Assembly (NCBI RefSeq): GCF_001748085.1
Contig: NZ_BBZK01000005.1
Location: forward strand, 434,001 to 498,000
DNA: 64,000 nt
From: Streptomyces sp. TP-A0874
Lineage (GTDB): Bacteria; Actinomycetota; Actinomycetes; Streptomycetales; Streptomycetaceae
Direction of reading: 5' to 3'
The position numbers and the translations under genes were made by a program. Shown in pieces: positions 9,044 through 17,870 of this stretch (positions are counted from its first letter, which is position 1; each line of letters opens with the position of its first letter). Under the pieces are notes generated by a model. That model made no database searches. It was not told the DNA's origin and was given only the letters and a program-made list of their open reading frames with translations.

Positions 9044-9856
9044 TCAGCGGCGCCCGCCACCCCGCTGCGGTCGTCGGGGCCGCAGCCGGGCGGTGTCCGC
9101 CCGCAGCTCACGCAGCTCGGTGTCCATCCGAGCCATCCGCTCGCTCATCGCGCAGACGACCTGGCTGGTGTTGCCCAGCTGCCGGTCCACGAACGACAGC
9201 CGGTGGTCGATGGACTCCAACCGCCGATCCATCCGGTCCATCCGCGCCGAAGCTCGCGCGATCACCGAGCCGAGCTCGCGCAGCGCCGACCCCACACCCT
9301 CCAGGCCGCTCTCGACAGCGGTCAGCCGGGCACCGACCGCCCCCGCGAGAACGCGCTCCGCGGCCTTGGCCGCCGTGTCCGTCACCAGCTCCTCGAGTGA
9401 GACGCAGCCGGTGGACGGAGCGTGCCCCGCCAGGTCCTGGGCCCGGACCCGCTCCGCGGAGTCCAGGAGGTGGGTACGGACCCGGCGTGCGACCCCGCTG
9501 TCGCGCAGCAGCATGGCGGCGTTGAGCACCGCCCGCCGGGTGAACAGGGTGAGGTTCGACTTGGGCTGTGGATAACCCCAGCCGCTATAGCGTGACAACG
9601 TGTCACGCTTAAAACGTTCGAGGTCAGGGCCGCGCAGCGTGGTCAGCCCATTGGTGGACAGCTCCTGACGATGCCGGGCTACCAGTTGGCGCATCGTGTT
9701 TTCGGGGACCTCGAAGTAGCCGGCGACCAACCGCGTCGTGAGGTGCAGTCCGTCGGGCAGTGTCGTCAGCGCCTTGACCTTGTCGAGGACCTCGGTGCGG
9801 TCGGCGACGCTGTCCCGCAGTGCCCGGGATTCTAGGAGTGCGGATTCGGGTGGCAT
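9044..9856 (-). CDS. Conserved protein of unknown function, putative DNA-binding N half and C-terminal coiled coil
   Basis: 270 residues from the ATG at 9856, which has GGAGGG at the right distance. I recognise the N terminus (MPPESALLESRALRDSV) as belonging to a Streptomyces family without a firm function. Residues 20-80 look like a winged-helix or phage antirepressor/Rha-like domain (LTTRLVAGYFEVPENTMRQL). The next segment is TLFTRRAVLNAAMLLRDSGVA. After about residue 160 the protein is a long heptad-rich coiled coil (RMDRMDRRLESIDHRLSFV) with a basic tail. A regulatory DNA-binding role is an inference from this shape. Confidence 0.75.
   Translation of the reverse strand: MPPESALLESRALRDSVADRTEVLDKVKALTTLPDGLHLTTRLVAGYFEVPENTMRQLVARHRQELSTNGLTTLRGPDLERFKRDTLSRYSGWGYPQPKSNLTLFTRRAVLNAAMLLRDSGVARRVRTHLLDSAERVRAQDLAGHAPSTGCVSLEELVTDTAAKAAERVLAGAVGARLTAVESGLEGVGSALRELGSVIARASARMDRMDRRLESIDHRLSFVDRQLGNTSQVVCAMSERMARMDTELRELRADTARLRPRRPQRGGGRR
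9567..9575 (-). other. DnaA-box-like 9-mer inside a CDS
   Basis: TGTGGATAA here is the reverse complement of TTATCCACA, a perfect match to the DnaA-box consensus, within the coding region of the 9044-9856 gene. It is a single site and may be chance. Confidence 0.35.
9589..9609. repeat. Perfect inverted repeat 9+3+9 inside a CDS
   Basis: AGCGTGACA, a 3 nt spacer and TGTCACGCT form an exact palindrome of operator-like size within codons of the 9044-9856 gene, 14 bp from a DnaA-box-like 9-mer. It could be an intragenic operator. Confidence 0.5.
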
Positions 9857-10074
9857 GAGGATGCCCTCCACTCTTGCTGGTTTTGGAATGGGAGCGCCCG
9901 TATCCAGGGACCAGGAGCAGAGGCTGCTCACGTACCCGCTGACTCAATGACCGGTTCTGTCGCCCGGCAATCCGCTACTTCACACCCGCTCGACGCTTCG
10001 AACTCCAGTTGCCTCCGCGCACGGGGCTCAACGAGTGAATGGTCGGACGGTCACGTTTTCGACTCCGCCCCGGC

Positions 10075-10902
10075 TCAGGCCAGCAGGCGCTCCAGGACGA
10101 CCGCGATGCCGTCCTCGTCGTTGGAGAGGGTCACCTCGTCAGCCGCGGCCTTCAGCGCGCTGTGCGCGTTCGCCATCGCCACCCCGCGCCGCGCCCAGCC
10201 GAACATCGGCAGGTCGTTGGGCATGTCGCCGAAGGCCAGGGTGTCGGCCGCGCCGAGCCCCAGCCGGCGGGCGGCGAGGGAGAGGCCGGTGGCCTTGGTG
10301 AGCCCCAGCGGCAGCAGTTCGACGATGCCCGGCCCGGCGATGGTGACGGTGACCATCTGCCCCGCCACCGACTGGGCGATGGCACCGAGGGCGTCGTCGT
10401 CCAGCCGTGGATGCTGGATGTAGAGCTTGTTGAGCGGTGCGCTGAACAGCGCGTCGGGGTCCTCGCACATCCGGTGCGGCAGGTCGTGGTGGCGGAACCG
10501 GTACCCCGGTCCGACGAGGACCTCGCCCTCCAGCCCGTCCCGGCTCGCGGCCACCGCCAGCGGTCCGGTCTCCGCCTCGATCTTCTCGATCGCCAGGGCG
10601 CCCACCTGCCGGTCGAGCGTCACGGATGTCAGCAGCCGGTGCTCTCCAGCGTCGTACAGCTGGCCGCCCTGGGCGCAGACGGCCAGCCCCCGGTAGCGCA
10701 GTTGGTCGAAGATCGCCCGGGAGAGCGGTACGGGCCGTCCGGTGACGATGATGTGCACCGCGCCCGCGTCGGTCACCGCCCGCAGCGCGGCGCGGGTGCG
10801 GTCTGAGACGCCGCCGTCGCCGCGGAGCAGGGTGCCGTCGAGGTCGGTGGCGATCAGCCGGTACGGGTAACGCCCGGGCAGGGTGCCGGAGGTGCCGCTC
10901 AC
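10075..10902 (-). CDS. HAD-superfamily (Cof-type) phosphatase coupled to serS
   Basis: 275 residues. HAD motif I is [10 protein letters not shown], motif II lies in IIVTGRP, the conserved Lys is in TKATGLSLA, and motif IV is [14 protein letters not shown]. The GTG start at 10902 shares 4 nt (GTGA) with the serS stop, so it is translated from the serS transcript. It is a paralogue of the protein at 1347-2402. The fixed link to serS is seen in other Streptomyces, but no functional link to serine charging is established. Confidence 0.88.
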   Translation of the reverse strand: MSGTSGTLPGRYPYRLIATDLDGTLLRGDGGVSDRTRAALRAVTDAGAVHIIVTGRPVPLSRAIFDQLRYRGLAVCAQGGQLYDAGEHRLLTSVTLDRQVGALAIEKIEAETGPLAVAASRDGLEGEVLVGPGYRFRHHDLPHRMCEDPDALFSAPLNKLYIQHPRLDDDALGAIAQSVAGQMVTVTIAGPGIVELLPLGLTKATGLSLAARRLGLGAADTLAFGDMPNDLPMFGWARRGVAMANAHSALKAAADEVTLSNDEDGIAVVLERLLA

Positions 10903-12176
10903 CGGGCTTCGGGCTCCAGGACCTCTCGGCCGCCGAGGTACGGACGGAGGAATTCCGGCACCCGGACCGAGCCGTCCGGCAACTGGTGGTTCTCCAGCAG
11001 CGCGACGATGGTGCGCGGTACGGCGCACAGGGTGCCGTTGAGGGTGGCGAGCGGTCGTACGTTCTTGCCGTCCCGCATCCGGATCGACAGCCGCCGGGCC
11101 TGGAACTCGTTGCAGTTGGAGGCGGAGGTCAGCTCCCGGTACCTGCCCTGGGCCGGGATCCAGGCCTCGCAGTCGTACTTCCGGGACGCGGAGGCGCCGA
11201 GGTCGCCGGTGGCCACGTCGATGACCTGGAAGGGCAGCTCCAGCGCGGTCAGCCACTCCTTCTCCCACTCCAGCAGCCGCAGGTGTTCGGCTTCGGAGTC
11301 CTCCGGCGCGACGTAGGAGAACATCTCGACCTTGTCGAACTGGTGGACCCGGAAGATGCCCCGGGTGTCCTTGCCGTAGGTGCCGGCCTCCCGGCGGAAG
11401 CAGGGCGAGAAGCCGGCGTAGCGCAGGGGCAGCTGGTCGGCCTGGAGGATCTCGTCCATGTGGTAGGCGGCCAGCGGGACCTCGGAGGTGCCGACCAGGT
11501 AGTAGTCGTCCTTCTCCAGGTGGTAGACGTTCTCGGCGGCCTGGCCGAGGAAGCCGGTGCCCTCCATGGCCGGCGGCTTGACCAGCGCGGGGGTGAGCAT
11601 GGGGGTGAAGCCGGCCTCGGTGGCGCGGGCGATCGCCGCGTTGACCAGCGCGAGTTCGAGCAGCGCCCCGATACCGGTCAGGTAGTAGAAGCGGGACCCG
11701 GAGACCTTGGCGCCGCGCTCGACGTCGATCGCACCGAGCAGCCGGCCGAGCTCCAGGTGGTCCCGGGGCTCGAAGCCCTCGGCCGCGAAATCCCGCGGCG
11801 TGCCGATGGTCTCCAGGACGGTGAAGTCGTCCTCACCGCCGACGGGGACGTCCGGGTGCACGATGTTGCCCAGCTCGCGCAGGAGCCTCCCGGCCTGCTC
11901 GGCGGCCTCGTCCTGCTCGGCGTCGGCGGCCTTGACCGCGGCGGAGAGTTCGGCGGCCTTCTTGAGCAGTTCGGCCTTCTCCTCCGCGGCGGCCTTCGGG
12001 ATCAGCTTGCCGAGCGCCTTCTGCTCCGCTCGGAGTTCGTCGAAGCGGACCGCGGACGACCTGCGCCGCTCGTCGGCCGAGAGGAGCTCGTCGACGAGCG
12101 CGACGTCCTCTCCACGGGCGCGCTGGGACGCGCGGACACGGTCGGGGTCCTCACGGAGCAGGCGAAGGTCAATCAC
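10899..12176 (-). CDS. serS: Seryl-tRNA synthetase
   Basis: 425 residues, the usual length. It attaches serine to tRNA-Ser in the cytoplasm. The N-terminal coiled-coil arm that grips the tRNA long variable loop spans about residues 25-105. The class II core follows, with motif 2 in [18 protein letters not shown] and the motif 3 region [20 protein letters not shown]. The start is the GTG at 12176 ([10 protein letters not shown]). Upstream extension is rejected because a -10 element ends 7 nt before this codon and no Shine-Dalgarno sequence is present. All four serine tRNAs are encoded in this window. Confidence 0.97.
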   Translation of the reverse strand: MIDLRLLREDPDRVRASQRARGEDVALVDELLSADERRRSSAVRFDELRAEQKALGKLIPKAAAEEKAELLKKAAELSAAVKAADAEQDEAAEQAGRLLRELGNIVHPDVPVGGEDDFTVLETIGTPRDFAAEGFEPRDHLELGRLLGAIDVERGAKVSGSRFYYLTGIGALLELALVNAAIARATEAGFTPMLTPALVKPPAMEGTGFLGQAAENVYHLEKDDYYLVGTSEVPLAAYHMDEILQADQLPLRYAGFSPCFRREAGTYGKDTRGIFRVHQFDKVEMFSYVAPEDSEAEHLRLLEWEKEWLTALELPFQVIDVATGDLGASASRKYDCEAWIPAQGRYRELTSASNCNEFQARRLSIRMRDGKNVRPLATLNGTLCAVPRTIVALLENHQLPDGSVRVPEFLRPYLGGREVLEPEAR

Positions 12177-12183
12177 GCGAGCA

Positions 12184-12189
12184 AGGTTA
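12184..12189 (-). promoter_or_regulatory. -10 element of probable leaderless serS promoter (TAACCT)
   Basis: On the minus strand TAACCT is followed by 7 nt and the serS GTG. There is no ribosome binding site. I see no T-box or other leader structure. Confidence 0.5.
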
Positions 12190-12527
12190 CCGGTGCGCGC
12201 CCGCGCGCGGGCAGGACCCACTCCCCGGCGGTGGAAAGTGCCGATCGCGGTGTGGGAACCAGGTGGTTTTCCGACCCCGGGGCCGGGGGTGACCGTTCCG
12301 GTGGTGCTGGTGCCCGCGGACATCGCGCATGAGTGTCCGAGCCGTTTCGGATTCTGGTGAAAACAGTGGAAAAGCGGCGGAATGGGAGAATTGCCACTGG
12401 TGCCGCAATCCTGAATGAGGCGCTCTGGGCGTAGCTCGTCTACGCAGTATGCCGCTTGGCTGATAGGGGTCGGTCAGCGGGTTTCCGGCTGGCCGACTAC
12501 CGCTTGACCGAGGCTAGTTGGCGCCGG

Positions 12528-12825
12528 TTGTCCACAGGGGAACGCCTCTGGACGCAGTTTATCCACAGGCTGTGTGTAGGGCCTGTGGAAGGCTCTGGAT
12601 TTTCTGTTCATGGGTTCGGTCGGGATGCTTGACGTTTCCTCAAACCCCATCCTGTCCACCCTTTCGGGCGGGATTGCCTCCCCTCAAAGGGTTGGTCAAT
12701 GGAAATAGGGTGACGGGATAGGTCGTTGGCGACCCGGGAGAACTTATGACCTGCTGGGCCGAATGTCTCGTATGTCAGATTCCAGTGTGGAGTTATCCCC
12801 AGGATTGAACAACGCCTGTGGATAA
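12528..12825. other. Cluster of four DnaA-box-like 9-mers
   Basis: In the 811 bp gap between serS and pheA, TTGTCCACA lies at 12528-12536, TTATCCACA at 12559-12567, TTATCCCCA (one mismatch) at 12793-12801 and TGTGGATAA (the reverse complement of TTATCCACA) at 12817-12825. The region around them is visibly richer in A and T than its neighbours. No open frame here looks coding. DnaA-box clusters outside oriC are known in Streptomyces. Binding here is an inference. Confidence 0.6.
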
Positions 12826-12987
12826 CTCGACGACCTGTGTATATCGCTGTCCGGGCCTCCACCGCGGGGAAACCGCCCGACTGGGCCGGCGGAGGAGTCC
12901 GCTACCGGTCGATCGCCCTGGTCACGCCGTGGCCCGGGCGACCGACCCCGCTGGATCGGCCGCCCGGCCGAAAACCGGTCGTGGCGG

Positions 12988-13923
12988 TCAGGCCCGGCCG
13001 TCCAGGCAGCGGGTCAGCCAGTCCGAGGCCGCCGAGAACTCGCTGTCCGAGGTGCCGGGGCGGAGCGGTGTGCCCCCGGTGGCGTCCACCCCCGCACGCG
13101 GATAGGAACCGAGGAAGCGGACCTTCGGGCAGATCCGCTTGAGCCCCATCAGCGCCTCACCGACCCGGCGGTCGGTGATGTGGCCCTCGCAGTCGATGGA
13201 GAAGCAGTAGCGGCCGATACCCGCCCCGGTCGGCCGCGACTCGATGCGCATCATGTTGACGCCCCGTGCCGCGTACTCCTGCAGCAGATCCAGCAGCGCT
13301 CCCGGGTGGTCGTCCCCCAGCCAGATCACCACCGAGGTCTTGTCCGAGCCGGTCCGCGCCGCCGGTCGCGCCGGCAGGCCGACCAGCACGAACCTGGTCG
13401 CCGCGTTCTGCGCGTCGTGGATGTCGGTGACCAGCGGCTCCAGGCCGTAGGTCGCGGCGGCGAACTCACCCGCGAAGGCCGCGTCGTATCGGCCCTCCTG
13501 GACCAGCCGGGCCCCGTCGGCGTTGGAGGCCGCGGACTCCCACTGCGCGTCCGGGAGGTGCGCCGTCAACCACTTGCGGACCTGCGGCTGCGCCACCGGA
13601 TGGCCGGTCACCGTCTTCACATCGGCCAGTTCGGTGCCCGGCCGTACCAGGAGCGCGAAGGCGATCGGCAGCAGCACCTCGCGGTAGATCATCAGGGGCT
13701 CACCGGTCGCGAGCTCGTCCAGGGTCGCCGTGACCCCTCCCTCGACCGAGTTCTCGATCGGGACGAGAGCCCCGGCAGCCTCCCCCGTCCGCACGGCGTC
13801 GAGCGCCGCGGGCACCGAGACCATGGGGATCAGCTCCCGGGTCGCCGCCTCCGGAAGTGTCCGCAGGGCGGCTTCGGTGAACGTGCCCTCAGGCCCGAGG
13901 TAGGTATAGCGGCTGACCGACAT
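12988..13923 (-). CDS. pheA: Prephenate dehydratase
   Basis: 311 residues. It converts prephenate to phenylpyruvate in phenylalanine synthesis. The catalytic domain starts at RYTYLGPEGTFTEAAL and includes the ENSVEGGV motif and the TRFVLVG segment carrying the TRF catalytic motif. The C-terminal ACT domain (about residues 200-285) has the phenylalanine-sensing ESRPTG motif. There is no chorismate mutase domain, as expected for actinobacteria. The ATG at 13923 follows AAGGAG. Confidence 0.96.
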   Translation of the reverse strand: MSVSRYTYLGPEGTFTEAALRTLPEAATRELIPMVSVPAALDAVRTGEAAGALVPIENSVEGGVTATLDELATGEPLMIYREVLLPIAFALLVRPGTELADVKTVTGHPVAQPQVRKWLTAHLPDAQWESAASNADGARLVQEGRYDAAFAGEFAAATYGLEPLVTDIHDAQNAATRFVLVGLPARPAARTGSDKTSVVIWLGDDHPGALLDLLQEYAARGVNMMRIESRPTGAGIGRYCFSIDCEGHITDRRVGEALMGLKRICPKVRFLGSYPRAGVDATGGTPLRPGTSDSEFSAASDWLTRCLDGRA

Positions 13924-14087
13924 CCGTGCGTGGCTCCTTATCCCGGTGCTGTCCAGGTGTCCCGGTGATATCCGGACCAAACCGCCTCTTCCGGCGGCCT
14001 CGGGCCGCCTTCAGGCTGCCGGCGCCCGTCACCTGCCACGATACCGAGGCGCCGGGCACCCCCCGGACGGCTTTCCGGTTCCTGCCG

Positions 14088-15359
14088 TCACCCCTCCAGC
14101 AGCCGCTGGCCCACGTACTCTCCGGGCCCGCAACCCCCCGGCACCGCGAACAGGCCGCTGGCCTCGTGCCGGATGAAGGCGGAGAGCGCGTCCCCCCGGT
14201 CCAGCTTCCGCTGCACCGGCACGAACCCCTTCAGCGGGTCCGCCTGCCAGCAGATGAACAGCAGGCCGGCGTCGGGCGCGCCCTCCGGATCGAAGCCGTC
14301 GTGGTACGAGAACGGCCGCCGCAGCATCGCCGCGCCCCCGTTGGCCGCGGGCGCCGAGATCCGGGCGTGGGCGTTGGCCGGGACCACCGGCCGGCCCTCG
14401 GCGTCCGTCTTCTCCAGATCCAACGGGGTCGTCTCGGAACCCCCGGTCAGCGGCGCGCCGTCCGCCTTCCGCCGCCCGATCACCCGTTCCTGCTCGGACT
14501 GCCGGAGGGCCTCCCAGTCGTCCAGCAGCATCCGGATCCGGCGGAACACCACGTAGGAGCCGTCGGCCATCCAGGCCGGATGCCGGTCCCCGCCGCCGCT
14601 CGGCACGAAGATCCGCTGCTCGAAGTCGTCCTGCCCCGGCTCGGGGTTGTTGGTGCCGTCCACCTGGCCCATGAGGTTCCGCATCGTCATGGGCTGCGCC
14701 GTGGCCCCCGCGGACCGGTTGAACCCGTTCATCTGCCACCGCACCCGGGCCACCCCGCGGGCGTCCTTCTGGACGGCGCGCAGGGCGTGGAAGGCGACCA
14801 ACGCGTCGTCGGCGCCGATCTGCACCCACAGGTCGCCCTCCCCCCGCTGGGGGTCGAGGGCGTCGGAGGAGAAGTCGGGCAGCGGGTCGAGCGCCGCGGG
14901 CCGCTGCTTCTCCAGACCGGTGCGGGCGAAGAAGCTCCGGCCGAAACCGAAGGTGACCGTGAGTGAGGACGGTCCGGCGTCCCGGGCGACGGAGGTGTCG
15001 TCCGCGGTGCTCTCGCCGGCCATCAGCCGTTCGGCCGTGCCCGACCAGCGGCGGAGCAGCGCCGCCACCGCCCGCCGGGTCGTCTCCGGGGCCAGGTCGA
15101 ATGCGATGAGGTGGCCGCTGGACTGCAGCGGGGTGGTGATGCCGGCCTGGTGCCTGCCGTGGAAGGCGACGGAGGTGGAGCCCACCGTGGCGAGCGCGGG
15201 GGAGTCCTCGCGGGCGGCCGCGCCCGCGACCGCGCCGACCGCCGCGCCCGTGCCGAGGCCGGCGGCGCCCACCGCGGTCAGCAGCCGGCGTCGGGAGAAG
15301 CCGCGGCCGGCCCGGTCGGGGCCGCGGTTCGCGGAGCTTGGGGTGGTGGAGTCCGTCAT
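14088..15359 (-). CDS. dtpA: Tat-exported DyP-type heme peroxidase (DtpA-like)
   Basis: 423 residues. The N terminus carries a twin-arginine signal (FSRRRLLTAVGAAGLG) followed by an Ala/Gly hydrophobic stretch. The DyP signature Asp lies in MGQVDGTNNP, the probable proximal heme His in NAHARISAP, and the distal Arg in MLRRPFSY. The S. lividans homologue DtpA is a Tat substrate needed for maturation of the copper oxidase GlxA and for morphogenesis. The position at the end of a copper trafficking operon matches that role. EfeB-type iron peroxidase is the alternative name for this fold. The start overlaps the copC/copD stop (ATGA). Confidence 0.9.
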   Translation of the reverse strand: MTDSTTPSSANRGPDRAGRGFSRRRLLTAVGAAGLGTGAAVGAVAGAAAREDSPALATVGSTSVAFHGRHQAGITTPLQSSGHLIAFDLAPETTRRAVAALLRRWSGTAERLMAGESTADDTSVARDAGPSSLTVTFGFGRSFFARTGLEKQRPAALDPLPDFSSDALDPQRGEGDLWVQIGADDALVAFHALRAVQKDARGVARVRWQMNGFNRSAGATAQPMTMRNLMGQVDGTNNPEPGQDDFEQRIFVPSGGGDRHPAWMADGSYVVFRRIRMLLDDWEALRQSEQERVIGRRKADGAPLTGGSETTPLDLEKTDAEGRPVVPANAHARISAPAANGGAAMLRRPFSYHDGFDPEGAPDAGLLFICWQADPLKGFVPVQRKLDRGDALSAFIRHEASGLFAVPGGCGPGEYVGQRLLEG

Positions 15360-17413
15360 GGGGCGATCTTCACGTTTCTTTCCTCGGTCACCTGATCGAT
15401 CTCGGAGGTGCGCACCGTCAGGGAGACCGTCCAGTCACCGGCCAGCGGCAGCCGCACCCCCTGTGCGCTCCAGTGGCCGGCGGAGACCTTGGCGGGCTCC
15501 ACGGGCAGCGGGCCGATCTCCTTGGAGTCGAGGGTGAGGCTCATTCGCACCTCGGGGGCGTCGAGCGGTTCGTCGTCCGCCCCCACGAGCCGGAGGTGGA
15601 CGGCGTTCGCGCCGGTGCGGCCGGGGTCGATGTCGACCAGCGCGCGTCCGCTGCCGTTCTCACCGCCGGTGTCAAAGGGTATCTCCACCGATGCCGGGCG
15701 GTCCGGAGCGGGCGCGGTGGCCCCGGCGGACCGGGCGGCCTGCTCGGTGCGGGCCGGTTCGGTGTTGGTCAGCACGGTGGTGACGGCCAGCAGCAGGACG
15801 GCCACGCAGGTCTCGGCCAGTACCGACCGGCGCAGTCCGCTCCGCTCCTGGTCGGCGTCCCGGGCCCGTCTGCGGCGGGCGGCCTCCATGCTCGCCCGCT
15901 GGCGGGCGAGCTGCGCCTCGCGCACCGGGTCGGCGGGGCCGTCGCCCGGACCCTCGGCGGTCGCCGTACGGTCTCGGGCCGCGGGAGCCGTCGGAGCGTT
16001 CCCCTGGCCGCCGCCGGCGGCCCCCGCATCCGCTCCGGAGAGCGGCTTCCGCGGCTCGGGCACCGGCTCCGAGGCGGACCTCGGCACTGACCCCGGCTCG
16101 GCGACCGGCTCGGACACCGACTCCGGAACGGCGGCCAGCCGCGCCACCCAGCGCCGGGACGTCCGGGCGAGGCCCACCATGACCGCCACCAGGCCGACCT
16201 TGGCCAGCAGCAGCCGGCCGTAGGAGGTGGAGGTCAGCCCTTCCCAGGAACCCACCTGACGCCAACTCTGGTAGAGCCCGGTCACCACCAGCACCAGCAC
16301 GCTTCCGAACGCCAGCCGGGAGAAACGGGCCACCGCGGCCCTGCTCACCGCGGGCCGGGCCTGGCGGAGCGAGACCAGCAGCGCCGCCAGACCACCGAGC
16401 CAGGCCGCGACCGCCAGCAGGTGCAGCACGTCCATCGGCATGGCCACCAGCGGCTGCGGCCCGGCCGAGGCGTGCTCGGCCAGCGCCCAGGTCGCGGCCA
16501 GCCCGACGGCCAGCACCGTCCCGCCCGCGGTGAGACCGAGGGTCAGCCGCCGCTGCTTCGCCGACCGCTCCCCGTCGCTCGCGCCGACCGCCCGCGCGTA
16601 CTCCCCGAAGAGGACGGCGACGCAGAACGCCGCCGCGGTCAGCAGCAGCAGCCGGCAGACCAGCGCGGTGCCGGGCTTGGTCGCCAGCACGGCCCCCAGC
16701 CCGCCCAGGTCGAAGACGTCGGAGAGCCGACCGGAGCCGGTGTAGGCGGGGCGCAGCAGCAACAGGACGATGCTGGCGGCGGCGAGCGCCACCCAGCCCC
16801 GGGAGACCATCCGCTGCACCGGCCGCAGCCCCGCCCCACGGGGCCAGCAGGCCAACACGAAGACGGGCGCGCCGACGAGCAGCACGAAACCGGCGTAGGC
16901 GACGTACCGCGCGGTCTGGTAGAGCAGCCCGACGACCCCGCCTCCGGCCCCCGCCGCGGGAAGGGAGACGGAGGTCTCGGACGGTGCCCCGATCGAGAAG
17001 GTGAAGGCCCCGGAGACCGGATGGCTGTCGGCGGAGACCACCTGCCAGGCGACGGTGAAGGTGCCGTCCGGGAGGTCCGGCGCCAACTTGACCGCGTACC
17101 GCGCGCCCTCGCCCGGCAGTGCCCGCGGCTCCCCGGTGTCGGCCCGCTCCCCCTGGGGATCCAGCACCCGGAGGGAGTCCTCGGAGAGCGCCACACTCTC
17201 CGAGAAGGTCAGGGTGACCTCCTTCGGGGCGCTGTCGACCACCGCTCCGTCCCGCGGGTCGCTCCCGGTCAGGGCGGCGTGCGCGGAGGCCGCCGGCGCC
17301 CCGGCGAGCAGGGAGCCGAGCAGCGCCGCCACCGCCAGCACCAGCGCGGCGCACCTCGGGGCCCAACGGGAGATGTCCGGCGCGGCACTGGATGCGGGAG
17401 CGGTGACGGGCAT
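15356..17413 (-). CDS. Copper resistance protein, CopC-CopD fusion (YcnJ-like)
   Basis: 685 residues. A signal peptide ends at ASA, and the mature protein would start with His (HAALTGSDPRDG), the N-terminal copper ligand of CopC domains; a second ligand lies in SADSHPVSGAF. About eight membrane segments of the CopD domain follow (about residues 150-430). A Pro/Glu-rich cytoplasmic linker, another membrane segment near 525-545 and a C-terminal extracytoplasmic domain (YtkA-like) of about 110 residues complete it. It probably moves copper across the membrane. The gene is 13 bp after ecuC and overlaps dtpA. Confidence 0.9.
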   Translation of the reverse strand: MPVTAPASSAAPDISRWAPRCAALVLAVAALLGSLLAGAPAASAHAALTGSDPRDGAVVDSAPKEVTLTFSESVALSEDSLRVLDPQGERADTGEPRALPGEGARYAVKLAPDLPDGTFTVAWQVVSADSHPVSGAFTFSIGAPSETSVSLPAAGAGGGVVGLLYQTARYVAYAGFVLLVGAPVFVLACWPRGAGLRPVQRMVSRGWVALAAASIVLLLLRPAYTGSGRLSDVFDLGGLGAVLATKPGTALVCRLLLLTAAAFCVAVLFGEYARAVGASDGERSAKQRRLTLGLTAGGTVLAVGLAATWALAEHASAGPQPLVAMPMDVLHLLAVAAWLGGLAALLVSLRQARPAVSRAAVARFSRLAFGSVLVLVVTGLYQSWRQVGSWEGLTSTSYGRLLLAKVGLVAVMVGLARTSRRWVARLAAVPESVSEPVAEPGSVPRSASEPVPEPRKPLSGADAGAAGGGQGNAPTAPAARDRTATAEGPGDGPADPVREAQLARQRASMEAARRRRARDADQERSGLRRSVLAETCVAVLLLAVTTVLTNTEPARTEQAARSAGATAPAPDRPASVEIPFDTGGENGSGRALVDIDPGRTGANAVHLRLVGADDEPLDAPEVRMSLTLDSKEIGPLPVEPAKVSAGHWSAQGVRLPLAGDWTVSLTVRTSEIDQVTEERNVKIAP

Positions 17414-17426
17414 GGCGGTCAGTCCC

Positions 17427-17870
17427 TCAGTTCGGCGGGTTGTGGTTGGTCGCCTCGACCGGCACTTCCAGCGAGATCGGGTCGGACTCGGCGAAGTGGA
17501 ACTCCACCGTGACCTTCTCGCCCTCGGTCGGCTTGTGCTTGAGGTTCACGAACATCAGGTGGTCGCCGCCGCGCTTCAGCTCCAGCTTTCCGTGCGCGGG
17601 GACCGGCAGGGAGTCGACCTGCCGCATGGAGTTGCCCTCGGTGGTGTGCAACTGCACTTCGTCGCTGATGTCGCTGGTGACCCGGGTCAGCTTGTCGGCC
17701 CCGTCGCCGGTGTTCTCGATGACGACGTAACCGCCCGCCATCTCCGCCGTCACCGGCTGCGGTATGTAGGCCCCGCTCGCGGCCAGCTCGGGCCGGTCGG
17801 AGCCGGTGGAACAGCCGGCCAGTCCGAGGGCGGCCACCGCCGCCAGCGCCGTCGCGGCGCGCCGCTTCAC
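17427..17870 (-). CDS. ecuC: Extracytoplasmic copper chaperone, PCu(A)C family lipoprotein
   Basis: 147 residues with a lipobox (LGLAGC) near residue 20. The PCu(A)C copper site is visible as His in VQLHTTEGNSM, followed by the Met residues and the HLMF motif in GGDHLMFVNL. Such proteins bind Cu(I) and pass it to Sco for cytochrome c oxidase assembly; the S. lividans homologue is ECuC. The GTG start shares 4 nt with the sco stop, so the pair is translationally coupled. Confidence 0.9.
   Translation of the reverse strand: MKRRAATALAAVAALGLAGCSTGSDRPELAASGAYIPQPVTAEMAGGYVVIENTGDGADKLTRVTSDISDEVQLHTTEGNSMRQVDSLPVPAHGKLELKRGGDHLMFVNLKHKPTEGEKVTVEFHFAESDPISLEVPVEATNHNPPN

Noticed and set aside
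12237..12323. Upstream ATG extending serS by 49 residues
   Set aside because: The extension is Pro/Gly-rich, absent from the family, and lies upstream of the likely leaderless -10 element.
14088..15359. Naming the Tat peroxidase EfeB of an iron-uptake system
   Set aside because: No efeU or efeO gene is nearby, and all neighbours are copper proteins, so DtpA is the better call.
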